DNA of 64,000 nucleotides, taken from positions 62,001 to 126,000 of the forward strand of contig CAMCIK010000003.1 in NCBI GenBank assembly GCA_945874825.1. The letters are read 5' to 3'. Positions within the stretch are counted from its first letter, which is position 1; each line of letters begins with the position of its first letter. Source of the DNA: Phenylobacterium deserti. Its GTDB lineage: Bacteria > Pseudomonadota > Alphaproteobacteria > Caulobacterales > Caulobacteraceae. The notes under the pieces were generated by a model. That model was not told the DNA's origin. It made no database searches and worked only from the letters and a program-made list of their open reading frames with translations. Made by a program: the position numbers and the translations under genes. This document shows positions 37,623-45,990 of the stretch, piece after piece.

Positions 37623-38780
37623 TCAGGATTGGAGGTCGGCAAGGGCGGACCTGAGGGCCGAGGCGATCTTCTGGATCTGTGCACCGGCGAGGTCAGAGAA
37701 GAAGGGCAGGCCAAGGCTGGAAGCTGCCAGAGCTTCCGTGACCGGCAGGGCCGAGGCCGGACAGTCCGTGAAGGCCGGGGCGACATGGCAGCCACTTCCC
37801 CACCAGCGGCGGGTATCGACGCCGCTGGCGCTCAGGCTGGCCTCGACGGGGTCGGCGGTGCCCGCAGGCAAGCGCACGACACAGGTGCTCGAGATCCAGT
37901 TCGTCCCCCATCCTTCCTGGAAGGTCACTTCCTTCATATCGGCAAGGGCGATCCGGAGGCGGCGGGCCGCGGCGGCGTACCGGTTCCGGATCGTCGGCCA
38001 CTGGTCGAGGGCTGCAAGACCCACGGCGGCAGAGTACTCGCTGAGCTTAGCGTTGGTCGCCACATGCCGCGAGACCCGGTCGCCCATGAAGGCGAAGTTG
38101 GTCATGGCGCGGAGCCGGGTGCTGAATTCCAGATCCTCCGAGGCTATGAAGCCGCCCTCTCCGACTCCAAGGGTCTTGGTGGCGTGGAGACTGATCATAA
38201 CCGGGACTTCCGCCGAGGTGGCCGCGTCGAACCCGGCGGCGGCGTCGATGATGACCTTGACCCCCGTGGCGTCCTGAAAGGCGCGCCAGGCGGCAGGCGA
38301 CATGGGTCGGCCCATCACGGCCACCGGCATGGCCGCCGCCACCGGGCCCGGCGCCTCGGCCAGGGCGGCGAGGAGGCCTTCTGGAGTGAGTTCGCCCGCC
38401 TCTGGATGGACGTCCACGAACCAGGGAACCAGCCCGGCCATGCGGACTGCGTGGGCGGTGGCCACGAAGGTCCAGGACGGCAGGGCGCAGAGCGAACCCC
38501 TCGGCAGGCCGAGGGCCTCAAGGGCCAGGGTCAGGGCCAGGGTCCCGTTCGCCAGCGTGACGACCGTGGCGTCTTTCCCGAAGCGGGCGGCCAGACGAGC
38601 CTCGAACTCCAGAACGAGTGGCCCGAAATTGGAGTACCAGCCCGCCGCGTCGATCCGCTCGAGATAGGGGGCGAGGTCGGAGGCCCTCGGCATGGCGGGC
38701 ACGGCGACCGGAATGCGGGCGGCCCTGTCGACGCCGGGCGCGGGCACTCGGACAGTAGCGGCGGCGCTTGCAGCCAGCAT
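37623..38780 (-). CDS. DegT/DnrJ/EryC1/StrS family aminotransferase
   Basis: PLP-dependent aminotransferase of 385 aa that typically adds an amino group to a keto nucleotide sugar. WYSNFGPLVLEFEARLA, ALPSWTFVATAHAV and the PLP lysine K202 in SLHATKTLGVGEGGF are diagnostic; the latter stretch includes the GEGG loop. The ATG has AGGAG upstream. It is first in the minus-strand arm of the 36-44 kb cluster and divergent from a Gfo/Idh dehydrogenase, a pairing common in amino-sugar pathways such as the WbpB/WbpE pair. Confidence 0.9.
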   Translation of the reverse strand: MLAASAAATVRVPAPGVDRAARIPVAVPAMPRASDLAPYLERIDAAGWYSNFGPLVLEFEARLAARFGKDATVVTLANGTLALTLALEALGLPRGSLCALPSWTFVATAHAVRMAGLVPWFVDVHPEAGELTPEGLLAALAEAPGPVAAAMPVAVMGRPMSPAAWRAFQDATGVKVIIDAAAGFDAATSAEVPVMISLHATKTLGVGEGGFIASEDLEFSTRLRAMTNFAFMGDRVSRHVATNAKLSEYSAAVGLAALDQWPTIRNRYAAAARRLRIALADMKEVTFQEGWGTNWISSTCVVRLPAGTADPVEASLSASGVDTRRWWGSGCHVAPAFTDCPASALPVTEALAASSLGLPFFSDLAGAQIQKIASALRSALADLQS

Positions 38781-38825
38781 GGGCCTGCTCCTGGATTGTT
38801 GTCGGGAAGTGTCCGATTGTCATGG

Positions 38826-38840
38826 TTAATTTCAGGTTAC
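38826..38840. promoter_or_regulatory. CtrA-like site between the divergent cluster arms
   Basis: TTAA-N7-TTAC matches the Caulobacter CtrA consensus TTAA-N7-TTAA at seven of eight positions. A GAGTC (GANTC, CcrM methylation) site lies at 38897-38901 in the same 153-bp intergenic region. One 8-bp match can arise by chance. Confidence 0.3.
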
Positions 38841-38933
38841 GGGTGCAGGTTGGCGCGTCGGGGTATCCGCTCTAGTCTTGCGATCCTGCTGGCGGTGAGT
38901 CGCCATCGGGAAACCGGCGTCAAGGGGAGCGCG

Positions 38934-39986
38934 ATGTCCGTGACTCGGCTGGTCGTCGTCGGCCCTGGCCTGATGGGCATGAAGCATATCGACCTGGTGC
39001 GCGCTGACCCCAGGACGGAGCTCGCCGCCATTGTCCAGCCGGAGCCGATCCACGCCCGACATCTCTCCGAGACCCTGGGTGTACCTGTCTTTGCGGATGT
39101 CGGGGCCTGCCTGGAGACGGTCCGCCCGGACGGCGTGATCCTCGCCTCGCCGAACCCGTTCCATTTCGATCAGGCCAGGACATGCGCCGCCGCGGGTACG
39201 CCCATGTTGATCGAAAAGCCGATCACGGACGACCTTTCGGAGGCCGAGGCCCTTGTGGACCTGATCGCCCGATCGGGGGTCATGGCCATGGTCGGGCACC
39301 ACAGGGCCCATAGCCCCCTGGTTCACGCGGCCCTCAGGGTTGTTCAGTCCGGGCGGCTCGGGCGGCTGGTGGCCTTCCAGGGTAGCGCGGTCTTCCGCAA
39401 GCCCGACGACTATTTCGCAGCGGCACCCTGGCGGACCCAGTCCGGGGGAGGCCCCATCCTGATCAACCTGATCCACGAGATCGGGATGATGCGAACCCTC
39501 TGCGGTGAGATCGATGCCGTCCAGGCCCAGACCTCCTCCCGGGTCCGCGGACACGCGGTGGAGGACACTGCGGCCATCACGTTGTCGTTCTCCGGCGGCG
39601 CCCTCGGGGTCTTCATGCTTTCGGACTCCGGCGCCTCGGCCCGAAGCTGGGAGCAGACGACAGGCGAGAACCCGGCCTTCTTCAACGCGCCGGAGGAGAC
39701 CTGCTACACGCTGACCGGCGAGAAGGGGACCCTGCACTTCCCGACCCTCCGGCTGGAGACCTTCCTGGACGCTGGCGAAGCGTCCTGGATGCGGCCTTTC
39801 TCCACGGAGGCGGTCCCGGTCGAACGCCACGACCCCCTTGCGGCGCAGCTCACCAACTTCATCGACGTCATCCGCGGCGAGGGCGAAGTCGTGGTGACCC
39901 CCCTGGACGGCCTGCGCAACCTGAGGGTCATTGACGCCATCCGGCGTTCCGCGGAATCCGGCCAGATGGTCCGGATCGCTGGCTGA
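38934..39986 (+). CDS. Gfo/Idh/MocA family oxidoreductase
   Basis: A 350-aa NAD(P)-dependent dehydrogenase. The Rossmann loop VVVGPGLMGMKHI is at about 7-19, the active-site lysine motif IEKPITDDL near 94, and SGGGPILINLIHEIGMMR in place of the usual GGG..D.g.H motif. It probably oxidises a sugar or nucleotide sugar. The ATG at 38934 has AAGGGGAG upstream. The frame is open far upstream, but that part is antisense to the aminotransferase gene. The ATP-grasp gene follows 5 bp later. Confidence 0.88.
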   Translation: MSVTRLVVVGPGLMGMKHIDLVRADPRTELAAIVQPEPIHARHLSETLGVPVFADVGACLETVRPDGVILASPNPFHFDQARTCAAAGTPMLIEKPITDDLSEAEALVDLIARSGVMAMVGHHRAHSPLVHAALRVVQSGRLGRLVAFQGSAVFRKPDDYFAAAPWRTQSGGGPILINLIHEIGMMRTLCGEIDAVQAQTSSRVRGHAVEDTAAITLSFSGGALGVFMLSDSGASARSWEQTTGENPAFFNAPEETCYTLTGEKGTLHFPTLRLETFLDAGEASWMRPFSTEAVPVERHDPLAAQLTNFIDVIRGEGEVVVTPLDGLRNLRVIDAIRRSAESGQMVRIAG

Positions 39987-39991
39987 TCGCC

Positions 39992-41158
39992 ATGGCCAGG
40001 GTTCTCCTTCTGGACACCAATGTCGCTGCAGGGCCCCTCCTGGGTGCCCTTCAGAGCCTGGGACACGAGGTAACCCTGGCGGGAGGACAGCCCGCTGACG
40101 TCCTGGCGCGGGCGCACTCCAGCTATGTCCGGCTGGACTACTCTGACACGGCGGCAACGCTGGCCCTGTTCGAGACCGGGGGCTTCGACTTCCTGGTCCC
40201 CGGATGCAACGACAGGTCCTACCAGACCTGCGCCGAGATCGCGGACCTCCGTCCCCTTCCCGGCGTCGACACCTCGGAAGCCACATATACCCTGAACAAC
40301 AAGGCTGCCTTCCGGGCCTGGGCCCAGGCGCGGGGCCTGCCGGTGCCCCGGACCCTGGAGCCGGAAACGGCGGCACCGGGACAGGCGGTGATCGTCAAGC
40401 CCGAGGAGGCCTACAGCGGCAGGGGGGCCACGGTTCTGCGGACGCCCACTGGGTCGGACCTGGCGGAGGCGCTGGCAGTGGCCTGTGCCGAATCTAGGTC
40501 AGGACGCGGGCTCGTGGAGGAGTTCGTGGAAGGCCAGCTCTACAGCCATACCGCCTTCCTGGACCCCTCCGGCGTCTACATGGACGCCGTGGTGGAGGAG
40601 CACGGTTCGGCCAATCCACTCGCAGTCGACACCAGCCATGTGGTCGAGGACTTCCCGGCGAAGGCCCTGGAAGAGGCCCGTACCTTCGCCGTCAGCCTGA
40701 TGCGCGGACTCGACCTGAAGCCGGGCCTGATCCATACCCAGCTCATCCTGGGTCCGTCTGGAATTCGCGTGATCGAGGTGACCCGCCGCTGTCCCGGCGA
40801 CCTCTACAGCCTTCTGATCCAGCTCTCCACGGACATGGACTACGCCCGCGCCTATGTCGGTCCCTTCCTGGGCGAGGACTTCGGCGACCGGCCACGGCCC
40901 GGCCCCGCCACGCCCATACTGCGGCATACCCTGTCCAGCCCGGAGGGCGCGCCCTTCGGAGCCCTCCGGTTCCATCGGCCCCTGGCGATCGAACGCTATG
41001 TTTCCCTCGCCCTGTCCGGAGAGACCCTGTCGCCCAGCCCCCGCTCCAGGATCGGCCTCCTCTTCGCCCGCGCCCGGGACGCCACCGATCTTGCGGAGCT
41101 CAAGGCGGCGGCCCTGGAGCGCCGTCTATATGACATCCTGCCCTCGGAGGCCTGGTGA
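39992..41158 (+). CDS. ATP-grasp domain ligase
   Basis: A 388-aa ATP-grasp protein. The N-terminal preATP-grasp domain opens VLLLDTNVAAGPLLGAL. The ATP-binding VIVKPEEAYSGRGATVL lies near 130, LVEEFVEGQLYSHTAF near 172, and the metal-binding region GIRVIEVTRRCPGDL near 255. Members ligate a carboxylate to an amine or thiol, as in carnosine-synthase-like and peptide-forming enzymes. The residues point to amide formation but not to the substrates. It sits between the oxidoreductase and FkbM genes. Its TGA overlaps the next GTG by 4 bp. Confidence 0.85.
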   Translation: MARVLLLDTNVAAGPLLGALQSLGHEVTLAGGQPADVLARAHSSYVRLDYSDTAATLALFETGGFDFLVPGCNDRSYQTCAEIADLRPLPGVDTSEATYTLNNKAAFRAWAQARGLPVPRTLEPETAAPGQAVIVKPEEAYSGRGATVLRTPTGSDLAEALAVACAESRSGRGLVEEFVEGQLYSHTAFLDPSGVYMDAVVEEHGSANPLAVDTSHVVEDFPAKALEEARTFAVSLMRGLDLKPGLIHTQLILGPSGIRVIEVTRRCPGDLYSLLIQLSTDMDYARAYVGPFLGEDFGDRPRPGPATPILRHTLSSPEGAPFGALRFHRPLAIERYVSLALSGETLSPSPRSRIGLLFARARDATDLAELKAAALERRLYDILPSEAW

Positions 41159-42240
41159 ACGTCGACTTCATCCGGTCCATCGAGGACGCTCTGGCACCCC
41201 GGTCGCCAGACCCCCTCGCCAGGGCGCTCCTGGCCGGCGATGCAGGTCCGTGCTTTCTGATCGGACGCAATGCGGACGCCGCCCGCCTGGCGGGGCCCCT
41301 CCGGGCAGCTGGACTTGTGGACGATGGCGCGCCGGCAGGCTCCACCTGGAACGGGCTCCCGGTGATCGCTTCAACCGACCTCCCGGACGGTGCTGTCCTG
41401 CTGAACACCTCGACGTCGATCCGCCCGGTGGATGTCGTCCGCAGGTTCTCGCAACTCGCGGGTGTCAGGCTCTTGGGTCTACCAGACCTCATGGCTGCGT
41501 CTGGCGGTGTCGAAGCGACACCCGACTTCGTGAGCGAGCAGCGGGCGGACTGGGCCGCCCACACCGGGGCCTGGGCGGCGCTCTACGGGCGGATGGCCGA
41601 CGCGGACTCCCGGCAGATCCTGCTCGATGTCCTCCGATTCCGGCTGACGGCCGACCCCGCCTACATGGCCGCCTACGAGGTAAGGGTCGAGGCGCAGTAC
41701 TTCGAGCCCTTCCTGGATCTCCGGGAGGAGATTTTCGTGGATGCCGGGGGATTTGACGGCGACACGACCGAGGTCTTCTGTGGATGGGACCCGGCCTATC
41801 GCGCGGTCCACCTCTTCGAGCCTTCACCAGCGAACCTTGCGCGGGCCAGAACCCGGCTGGCTGGCCGCCGCGACATCCATTTCCACGGCATCGGCCTGTC
41901 AGATTCAGAGGGGGAACTGGCCTTCGACCCCGATGCCGGCTCCGCCTCCGCTGTCGGGGCGGGTGGGGGGCTGACCATCCGCGTAGAACCCCTCGACGCT
42001 CGGCTGCCCGGGCCAGTCACCCTCATCAAGATGGATCTCGAGGGCTGGGAGACCCGGGCCCTCGCCGGCGCCCGGCGGCTCATCGGCGACTTCCACCCCA
42101 AGCTGGCCCTGGCGGTCTATCATCGGGCGTCAGACTTCCGGGACATCGCCCGCTTCGCCCTGGAGATCCACCCGGACTACCGGGTCTACCTGCGGCACTA
42201 CACCCAGGGCTGGTCGGAAACCGTGATGTTCTTCGTCTGA
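41155..42240 (+). CDS. FkbM family methyltransferase with extra N-terminal domain
   Basis: A 361-aa protein. The C-terminal half carries the FkbM features: EEIFVDAGGFDGDTTEVF (motif I, about 190-207), HLFEPSPANLARA, and LIKMDLEGWETRALAGA. The first ~110 residues include FLIGRNADAARLAGPLRAAG and look like a separate Rossmann-type, possibly nucleotide-sugar-binding, domain. FkbM enzymes O-methylate sugars or polyketides. The GTG start is coupled to the ATP-grasp gene. Confidence 0.85.
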   Translation: MNVDFIRSIEDALAPRSPDPLARALLAGDAGPCFLIGRNADAARLAGPLRAAGLVDDGAPAGSTWNGLPVIASTDLPDGAVLLNTSTSIRPVDVVRRFSQLAGVRLLGLPDLMAASGGVEATPDFVSEQRADWAAHTGAWAALYGRMADADSRQILLDVLRFRLTADPAYMAAYEVRVEAQYFEPFLDLREEIFVDAGGFDGDTTEVFCGWDPAYRAVHLFEPSPANLARARTRLAGRRDIHFHGIGLSDSEGELAFDPDAGSASAVGAGGGLTIRVEPLDARLPGPVTLIKMDLEGWETRALAGARRLIGDFHPKLALAVYHRASDFRDIARFALEIHPDYRVYLRHYTQGWSETVMFFV

Positions 42241-42285
42241 AAACCGGGCCGGAAAGATAGACTGCATGCGAATCAGGAGGCGGTC

Positions 42286-43113
42286 ATGACGGTTCGGGCA
42301 CAGGAACCGGCGGGTACAGATCCCGCCCTCCCCATAGAAACCCCCGAGGGCCTGGCTAAACGTTTCGAGGATAGTCGTCCGGGGGTGGCCTACATCAAGC
42401 CAAAGGTGCTCTTCCTGAAGACCGAGGCGCTTTACCCCGCACCTGTCCCCCTCTCGATCCACCTTCCTCCGAGCGGTATCGGAAGCATAAGCCTGCTCGA
42501 GGCGGCCTGCCTGACGGCTCTGGTCCGGATTGTCCGGCCCCAGCGGATCTTCGAGTTCGGCACCTTCCTCGGCTATTCCACCTCCCTGTTCCTGGCCAAT
42601 TCCGGGCCTGAATGCCATGTGGTGTCGGTCGACCTCGGAGACATCTCCGAGAGCCTCACGGGCGCTGCAGGCTATTCGGACGCCGAACTCCGGAGCGATG
42701 ACCGCAAGAATGACGACCATCTACGGCTGACCCAGGCCAGGACAGGGCCGCTCTATCTCCAGGGCCTGGCGGAAGACGATCGGGCCCGCCTTACGCTTCT
42801 TCAACAGGACAGCCGGACGCTCGATATCAAAGCATTGGGTCTCGAGGGCGCAGTCGACTTCGTCTTCGTTGACGGCGGCCACGACTTCGAGACCATCGCC
42901 TCGGACACCGAACGGGCGCGGGGCATGCTGGGCGGCTCGGGCGTCATCGTCTGGCACGACTTCAACTCGGGCATACACGGCGAGGTCACCCGCTACATGG
43001 CCGGGGAGAGCCAGAGGGATATCATCCTGAGCGTGCCGGGCTCCATGCTCGCCGTCGGCCTCTACGGCGAGGCTCGGGAAACCGCCCTCAACGCCGCGCT
43101 CCGTCCCGGATGA
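42286..43113 (+). CDS. SAM-dependent methyltransferase (Methyltransf_24-like)
   Basis: A 275-aa methyltransferase with motif I RIFEFGTFLGYSTSLFLA near 83-100 and DFVFVDGGHDFETIASD near 190, typical of class I enzymes related to cephalosporin hydroxylase and O-methyltransferases. GVIVWHDFN follows. The acceptor is unknown. The desaturase gene ATG overlaps its stop by 4 bp, so methylation and desaturation are encoded on one transcript. Confidence 0.85.
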   Translation: MTVRAQEPAGTDPALPIETPEGLAKRFEDSRPGVAYIKPKVLFLKTEALYPAPVPLSIHLPPSGIGSISLLEAACLTALVRIVRPQRIFEFGTFLGYSTSLFLANSGPECHVVSVDLGDISESLTGAAGYSDAELRSDDRKNDDHLRLTQARTGPLYLQGLAEDDRARLTLLQQDSRTLDIKALGLEGAVDFVFVDGGHDFETIASDTERARGMLGGSGVIVWHDFNSGIHGEVTRYMAGESQRDIILSVPGSMLAVGLYGEARETALNAALRPG

Positions 43114-44087
43114 CCAACGCCAGCCTCTCCGCCGGCGGGCTCGACCGGGAGACCTATCGCCGGCTCATACGGCCAAGGAACGGCGTCGCCCTGGCCCATC
43201 TCGGCCTCCGCACCGGGTTTCACCTCGGCTTCCTGAGCCTAGCCTCGTACCTGGCCGCGGAGGGGAGGTTGCTTATCGCGCTTGTCGTCCTTACGCCCCA
43301 CTGGGCGGCCTGGTCCTTCCTCGGCTGGGCCGGCCTGGGCCATGAACTTGCCCATCGCAACGTCCTGTCCTGGCGGCAGGCGAATGTCGCCCTCTTCCGG
43401 ATCTGCTCGATCCTGACCTGGAGTAACTTCGCCTTCTTCGAACTTACGCACCCGATCCATCACAGGCACACCCTGGGTCCAGCGGATATCGAAGCCAATG
43501 CGGGGGTCAGGATCTCGGCCCGGCAGGCGCTCGGCCTTGCGGGATTCGATTTCGTGGGACTCGTCCGCCGGATCCGGATCCTCGCCCTGAACGCCGCCGG
43601 CATCGTCCCTGGCGATGAAAGAGTGCAGGCCCTTGCACCCCCGGGAAGCCCGGAGAGGCGCGCCATCCGAAACGGCGCCCGCTGGGTTCTCGCGATCCAG
43701 GCCGGGATGGCCATTGTCTTCCTGGCGGCGGGCCAGCCCATCCTCATCGCCGGGGTCACCCTGGCGCCTTTCTGCCTGTCGGGATTCAATCGGGCCCTCG
43801 CCCTCCTCCAGCACGCCGGCCTGGCGGCGGGGACTCCGGAGACGCGGTTCGAGGACTCTACCCGGACGGTTCGGCTCGGCCCGGTCGGGGGGTTCTTCTA
43901 CGCCAACATGAACCTCCACCTGGCCCACCATGTCTGGCCGTCTATTCCCTTCTACAACCTGCCGGAGGCCGACCGCGCCCTGACAAGGGCAGGACGGCAT
44001 GTCCATGAGACCCGGGGGTTTCTCGAGGGCCTGGGGCTTCTGGCGCGGCTCCGGCGCCCTGCCCCCCGCCTCAAGACTTCGGCGTAA
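43110..44087 (+). CDS. Fatty acid desaturase family protein
   Basis: A 325-aa integral membrane di-iron desaturase/hydroxylase. Three histidine boxes are seen: HELAHRN (near 77), HPIHHRHT (near 114) and HLAHHVWP (near 269). Hydrophobic segments lie between them. The family introduces double bonds or hydroxyls into acyl chains or carotenoids. Its place at the end of a glycan-like cluster suggests a lipid-linked or lipid-like product, which is inference. It converges with the thioesterase gene. Confidence 0.9.
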   Translation: MTNASLSAGGLDRETYRRLIRPRNGVALAHLGLRTGFHLGFLSLASYLAAEGRLLIALVVLTPHWAAWSFLGWAGLGHELAHRNVLSWRQANVALFRICSILTWSNFAFFELTHPIHHRHTLGPADIEANAGVRISARQALGLAGFDFVGLVRRIRILALNAAGIVPGDERVQALAPPGSPERRAIRNGARWVLAIQAGMAIVFLAAGQPILIAGVTLAPFCLSGFNRALALLQHAGLAAGTPETRFEDSTRTVRLGPVGGFFYANMNLHLAHHVWPSIPFYNLPEADRALTRAGRHVHETRGFLEGLGLLARLRRPAPRLKTSA

Positions 44088-44130
44088 TGCGGGCCAGGAA
44101 CTGGAGGTCCGGACCGGCGCTGTCCGTCCC

Positions 44131-44958
44131 CTACTCCGGCGAGCGGGGCGGGACCTTGCGATACCAGACCAACTGCTCGGAGGTGGCCAGCAGCTTGCCG
44201 TCCCGACGCCAGTAGCTGGAGCGCTCATCCGAGGCACCGCCGCCGCCGATCCGGCCCTCGTACTCCACCAGGATGAAGTCGTTTCCGACCTCGGCCACCT
44301 CCGCCTCCGTGGCGTGCAGGTAGACGGTCAGGGACAGGGTGGTGGTCGAGACCCCCATGCCAAAGGCGTACATGGCCCGGGGCGGGGAGTTATCGGTGAT
44401 CATGCCCAGGAGGGCCCTGTCCAGGGGCTCCCGGCGCGAGCGCACCCAGGCCAGGGAGCGCGACCCCGCCGAGGGCTTGGGCGGGAAGCCGTCCAGGGTG
44501 CGGCGCTCCAGGACGGTGGAGCCGAAGTGCTGGCGGGCGTGGGTGACCTCGGACGCCGGAAGGCTGTCCGGATCCGGGGCCTCAGGCATGGTGACGAAGG
44601 CAAAGGGCGGGGTGTCGGGCCGCTTCGCCGTGGTGACGATGGCGTGGACCCCCACCTCCTCCGAGCCCGGCGGGCGCAGCTCCACCTCCCAGACCCCCAC
44701 CGAGCCCCCCTGGCGGATCCGGCGGGTACGCACGTCCAGGTCACCGGCTGGCAGGGCCGCGGCATAGGTCAGGGTCAGGGACAGGACCTCCCCCACCCGC
44801 TCCGGCTCGGCCTCAATGATGCGGGTGGCCAGGCCGATGGCATAGCCGCCCCACAGACCACCCGAGGGGTTGCGCCACTCCTCGCCGGTGGGGACGCGCC
44901 AGCGGCCGGGGCCGAGGCGCTCAAGGATCATCTGGTGGGTGGGGGCGTCTGTCGTCAT
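44131..44958 (-). CDS. Acyl-CoA thioesterase family protein (double hotdog)
   Basis: A 275-aa protein with tandem hotdog-like halves: NPSGGLWGGYAIGLATRIIE near residue 30, and FILVEYEGRIGGGGASDERSSYW near the end (core EYEGRIGGGGASDERSSYW). It matches the TesB-like 4HBT_3 group that hydrolyses acyl-CoA esters. Cytosolic, no signal peptide. It converges with the desaturase gene and is divergent from the APH-like gene. Whether it belongs to the preceding cluster is unclear. Confidence 0.8.
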   Translation of the reverse strand: MTTDAPTHQMILERLGPGRWRVPTGEEWRNPSGGLWGGYAIGLATRIIEAEPERVGEVLSLTLTYAAALPAGDLDVRTRRIRQGGSVGVWEVELRPPGSEEVGVHAIVTTAKRPDTPPFAFVTMPEAPDPDSLPASEVTHARQHFGSTVLERRTLDGFPPKPSAGSRSLAWVRSRREPLDRALLGMITDNSPPRAMYAFGMGVSTTTLSLTVYLHATEAEVAEVGNDFILVEYEGRIGGGGASDERSSYWRRDGKLLATSEQLVWYRKVPPRSPE

Positions 44959-45050
44959 GGCCCGGACCCCTACACCGGCCGGGGCGGGGATTGGAAGGGC
45001 GTGGAGGCATGGTAGGCTTCCCGAAACCTGCCTTCGGGAGCCCGGCGCGG

Positions 45051-45923
45051 ATGGAATCCCCCTTCATGGATGCGGAAGCCCGGGTCCGCAGCCTCGATCC
45101 TTCCGGCCGCCTCCTCTCGGTGGAACCCCTGACCGGCGGCGTTTCATCGCATACCCGGCGCCTGGTGTTCGAGGCCGCCGAGGGTGTTCACGCCGTGGTC
45201 GAACGCAGGCCAAAGGCCATGCCGGGCAAGCCGCCGCCCGCCGAGCGCGCCACCCGGGAGGCCGCCCTGCTGGCCCGCCTGCCGGACCTCGGCATCCCCA
45301 CCCCGCGCCTGCGCCTGTTCGCGCCTCCGGACACCCTGGTCCTGGACTTCCTGGAGGGCGGGACGGACCCGCCCCCGGGGGCGCCTGCCAGCCTTGTGGG
45401 GCCCATGGCTGAGTTGCTCGCCGCCCTGCACCGGCTGGGACCAGAGCACGGCCTGCCGCCCTTGCAGACCTTCACCGATCCCCTGCCGGACCTCAGGACC
45501 TGGCGGCCGGATCTCTTTGCGGCGGACGCCCTCCCGGGACCCCCCTGCCCGCCCTTCACCGGCCCGCCCCGCCTGCTGCATGGTGACTTCTGGATGGGCA
45601 ACCTCCTGTGGCGCGACGGCCATCTGGCCGGCCTGCTGGACTGGGAAGACGCCTGCCTGGGCGATCCCATGGCCGAGCTGGCCGCGGCCCGTTGCGACCT
45701 GCACAGCCGTTTCGGCGTCGGTGCCGCAGACGCCCTGGCACAGGCCTACGCCGCCCGCGCCCCGGTGGACCGGTCACGGCTGGCCTGGTGGGACCTCTAC
45801 ATGCCCACGGCCCAGCTGACCTACATGGACGGCTGGGGCCTGCCCCCCGACGACCTCACCCGCGTGCGCGCAGCCATGACCGAGCGGCGGGACGAGGCCT
45901 TAGGCGCGCTGGGGATGGGATAG
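45051..45923 (+). CDS. APH-family phosphotransferase
   Basis: A 290-aa aminoglycoside-phosphotransferase-like kinase. The catalytic loop HGDFWMGNLLW and the metal-binding GLLDWEDACLGDP are intact. Hanks-type relatives phosphorylate small molecules such as choline or act on acyl-CoA-linked substrates. The name does not imply antibiotic resistance. ATGs at 45051 and 45066 are both possible; the former has GGGAG upstream. The thioesterase lies divergently upstream. Confidence 0.85.
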   Translation: MESPFMDAEARVRSLDPSGRLLSVEPLTGGVSSHTRRLVFEAAEGVHAVVERRPKAMPGKPPPAERATREAALLARLPDLGIPTPRLRLFAPPDTLVLDFLEGGTDPPPGAPASLVGPMAELLAALHRLGPEHGLPPLQTFTDPLPDLRTWRPDLFAADALPGPPCPPFTGPPRLLHGDFWMGNLLWRDGHLAGLLDWEDACLGDPMAELAAARCDLHSRFGVGAADALAQAYAARAPVDRSRLAWWDLYMPTAQLTYMDGWGLPPDDLTRVRAAMTERRDEALGALGMG

Positions 45924-45990
45924 TCCGTCCGGGCGACTGGACCGCCTGGCCGAGGCAGAGCGAGGGCAGTTCCCCGACCAGCGGGCGGGC

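Noticed and set aside
38832-40376. 514-codon open frame antisense to the Gfo/Idh and ATP-grasp genes
   Set aside because: No recognisable domain; the opposite strand carries two coherent genes with ribosome sites.
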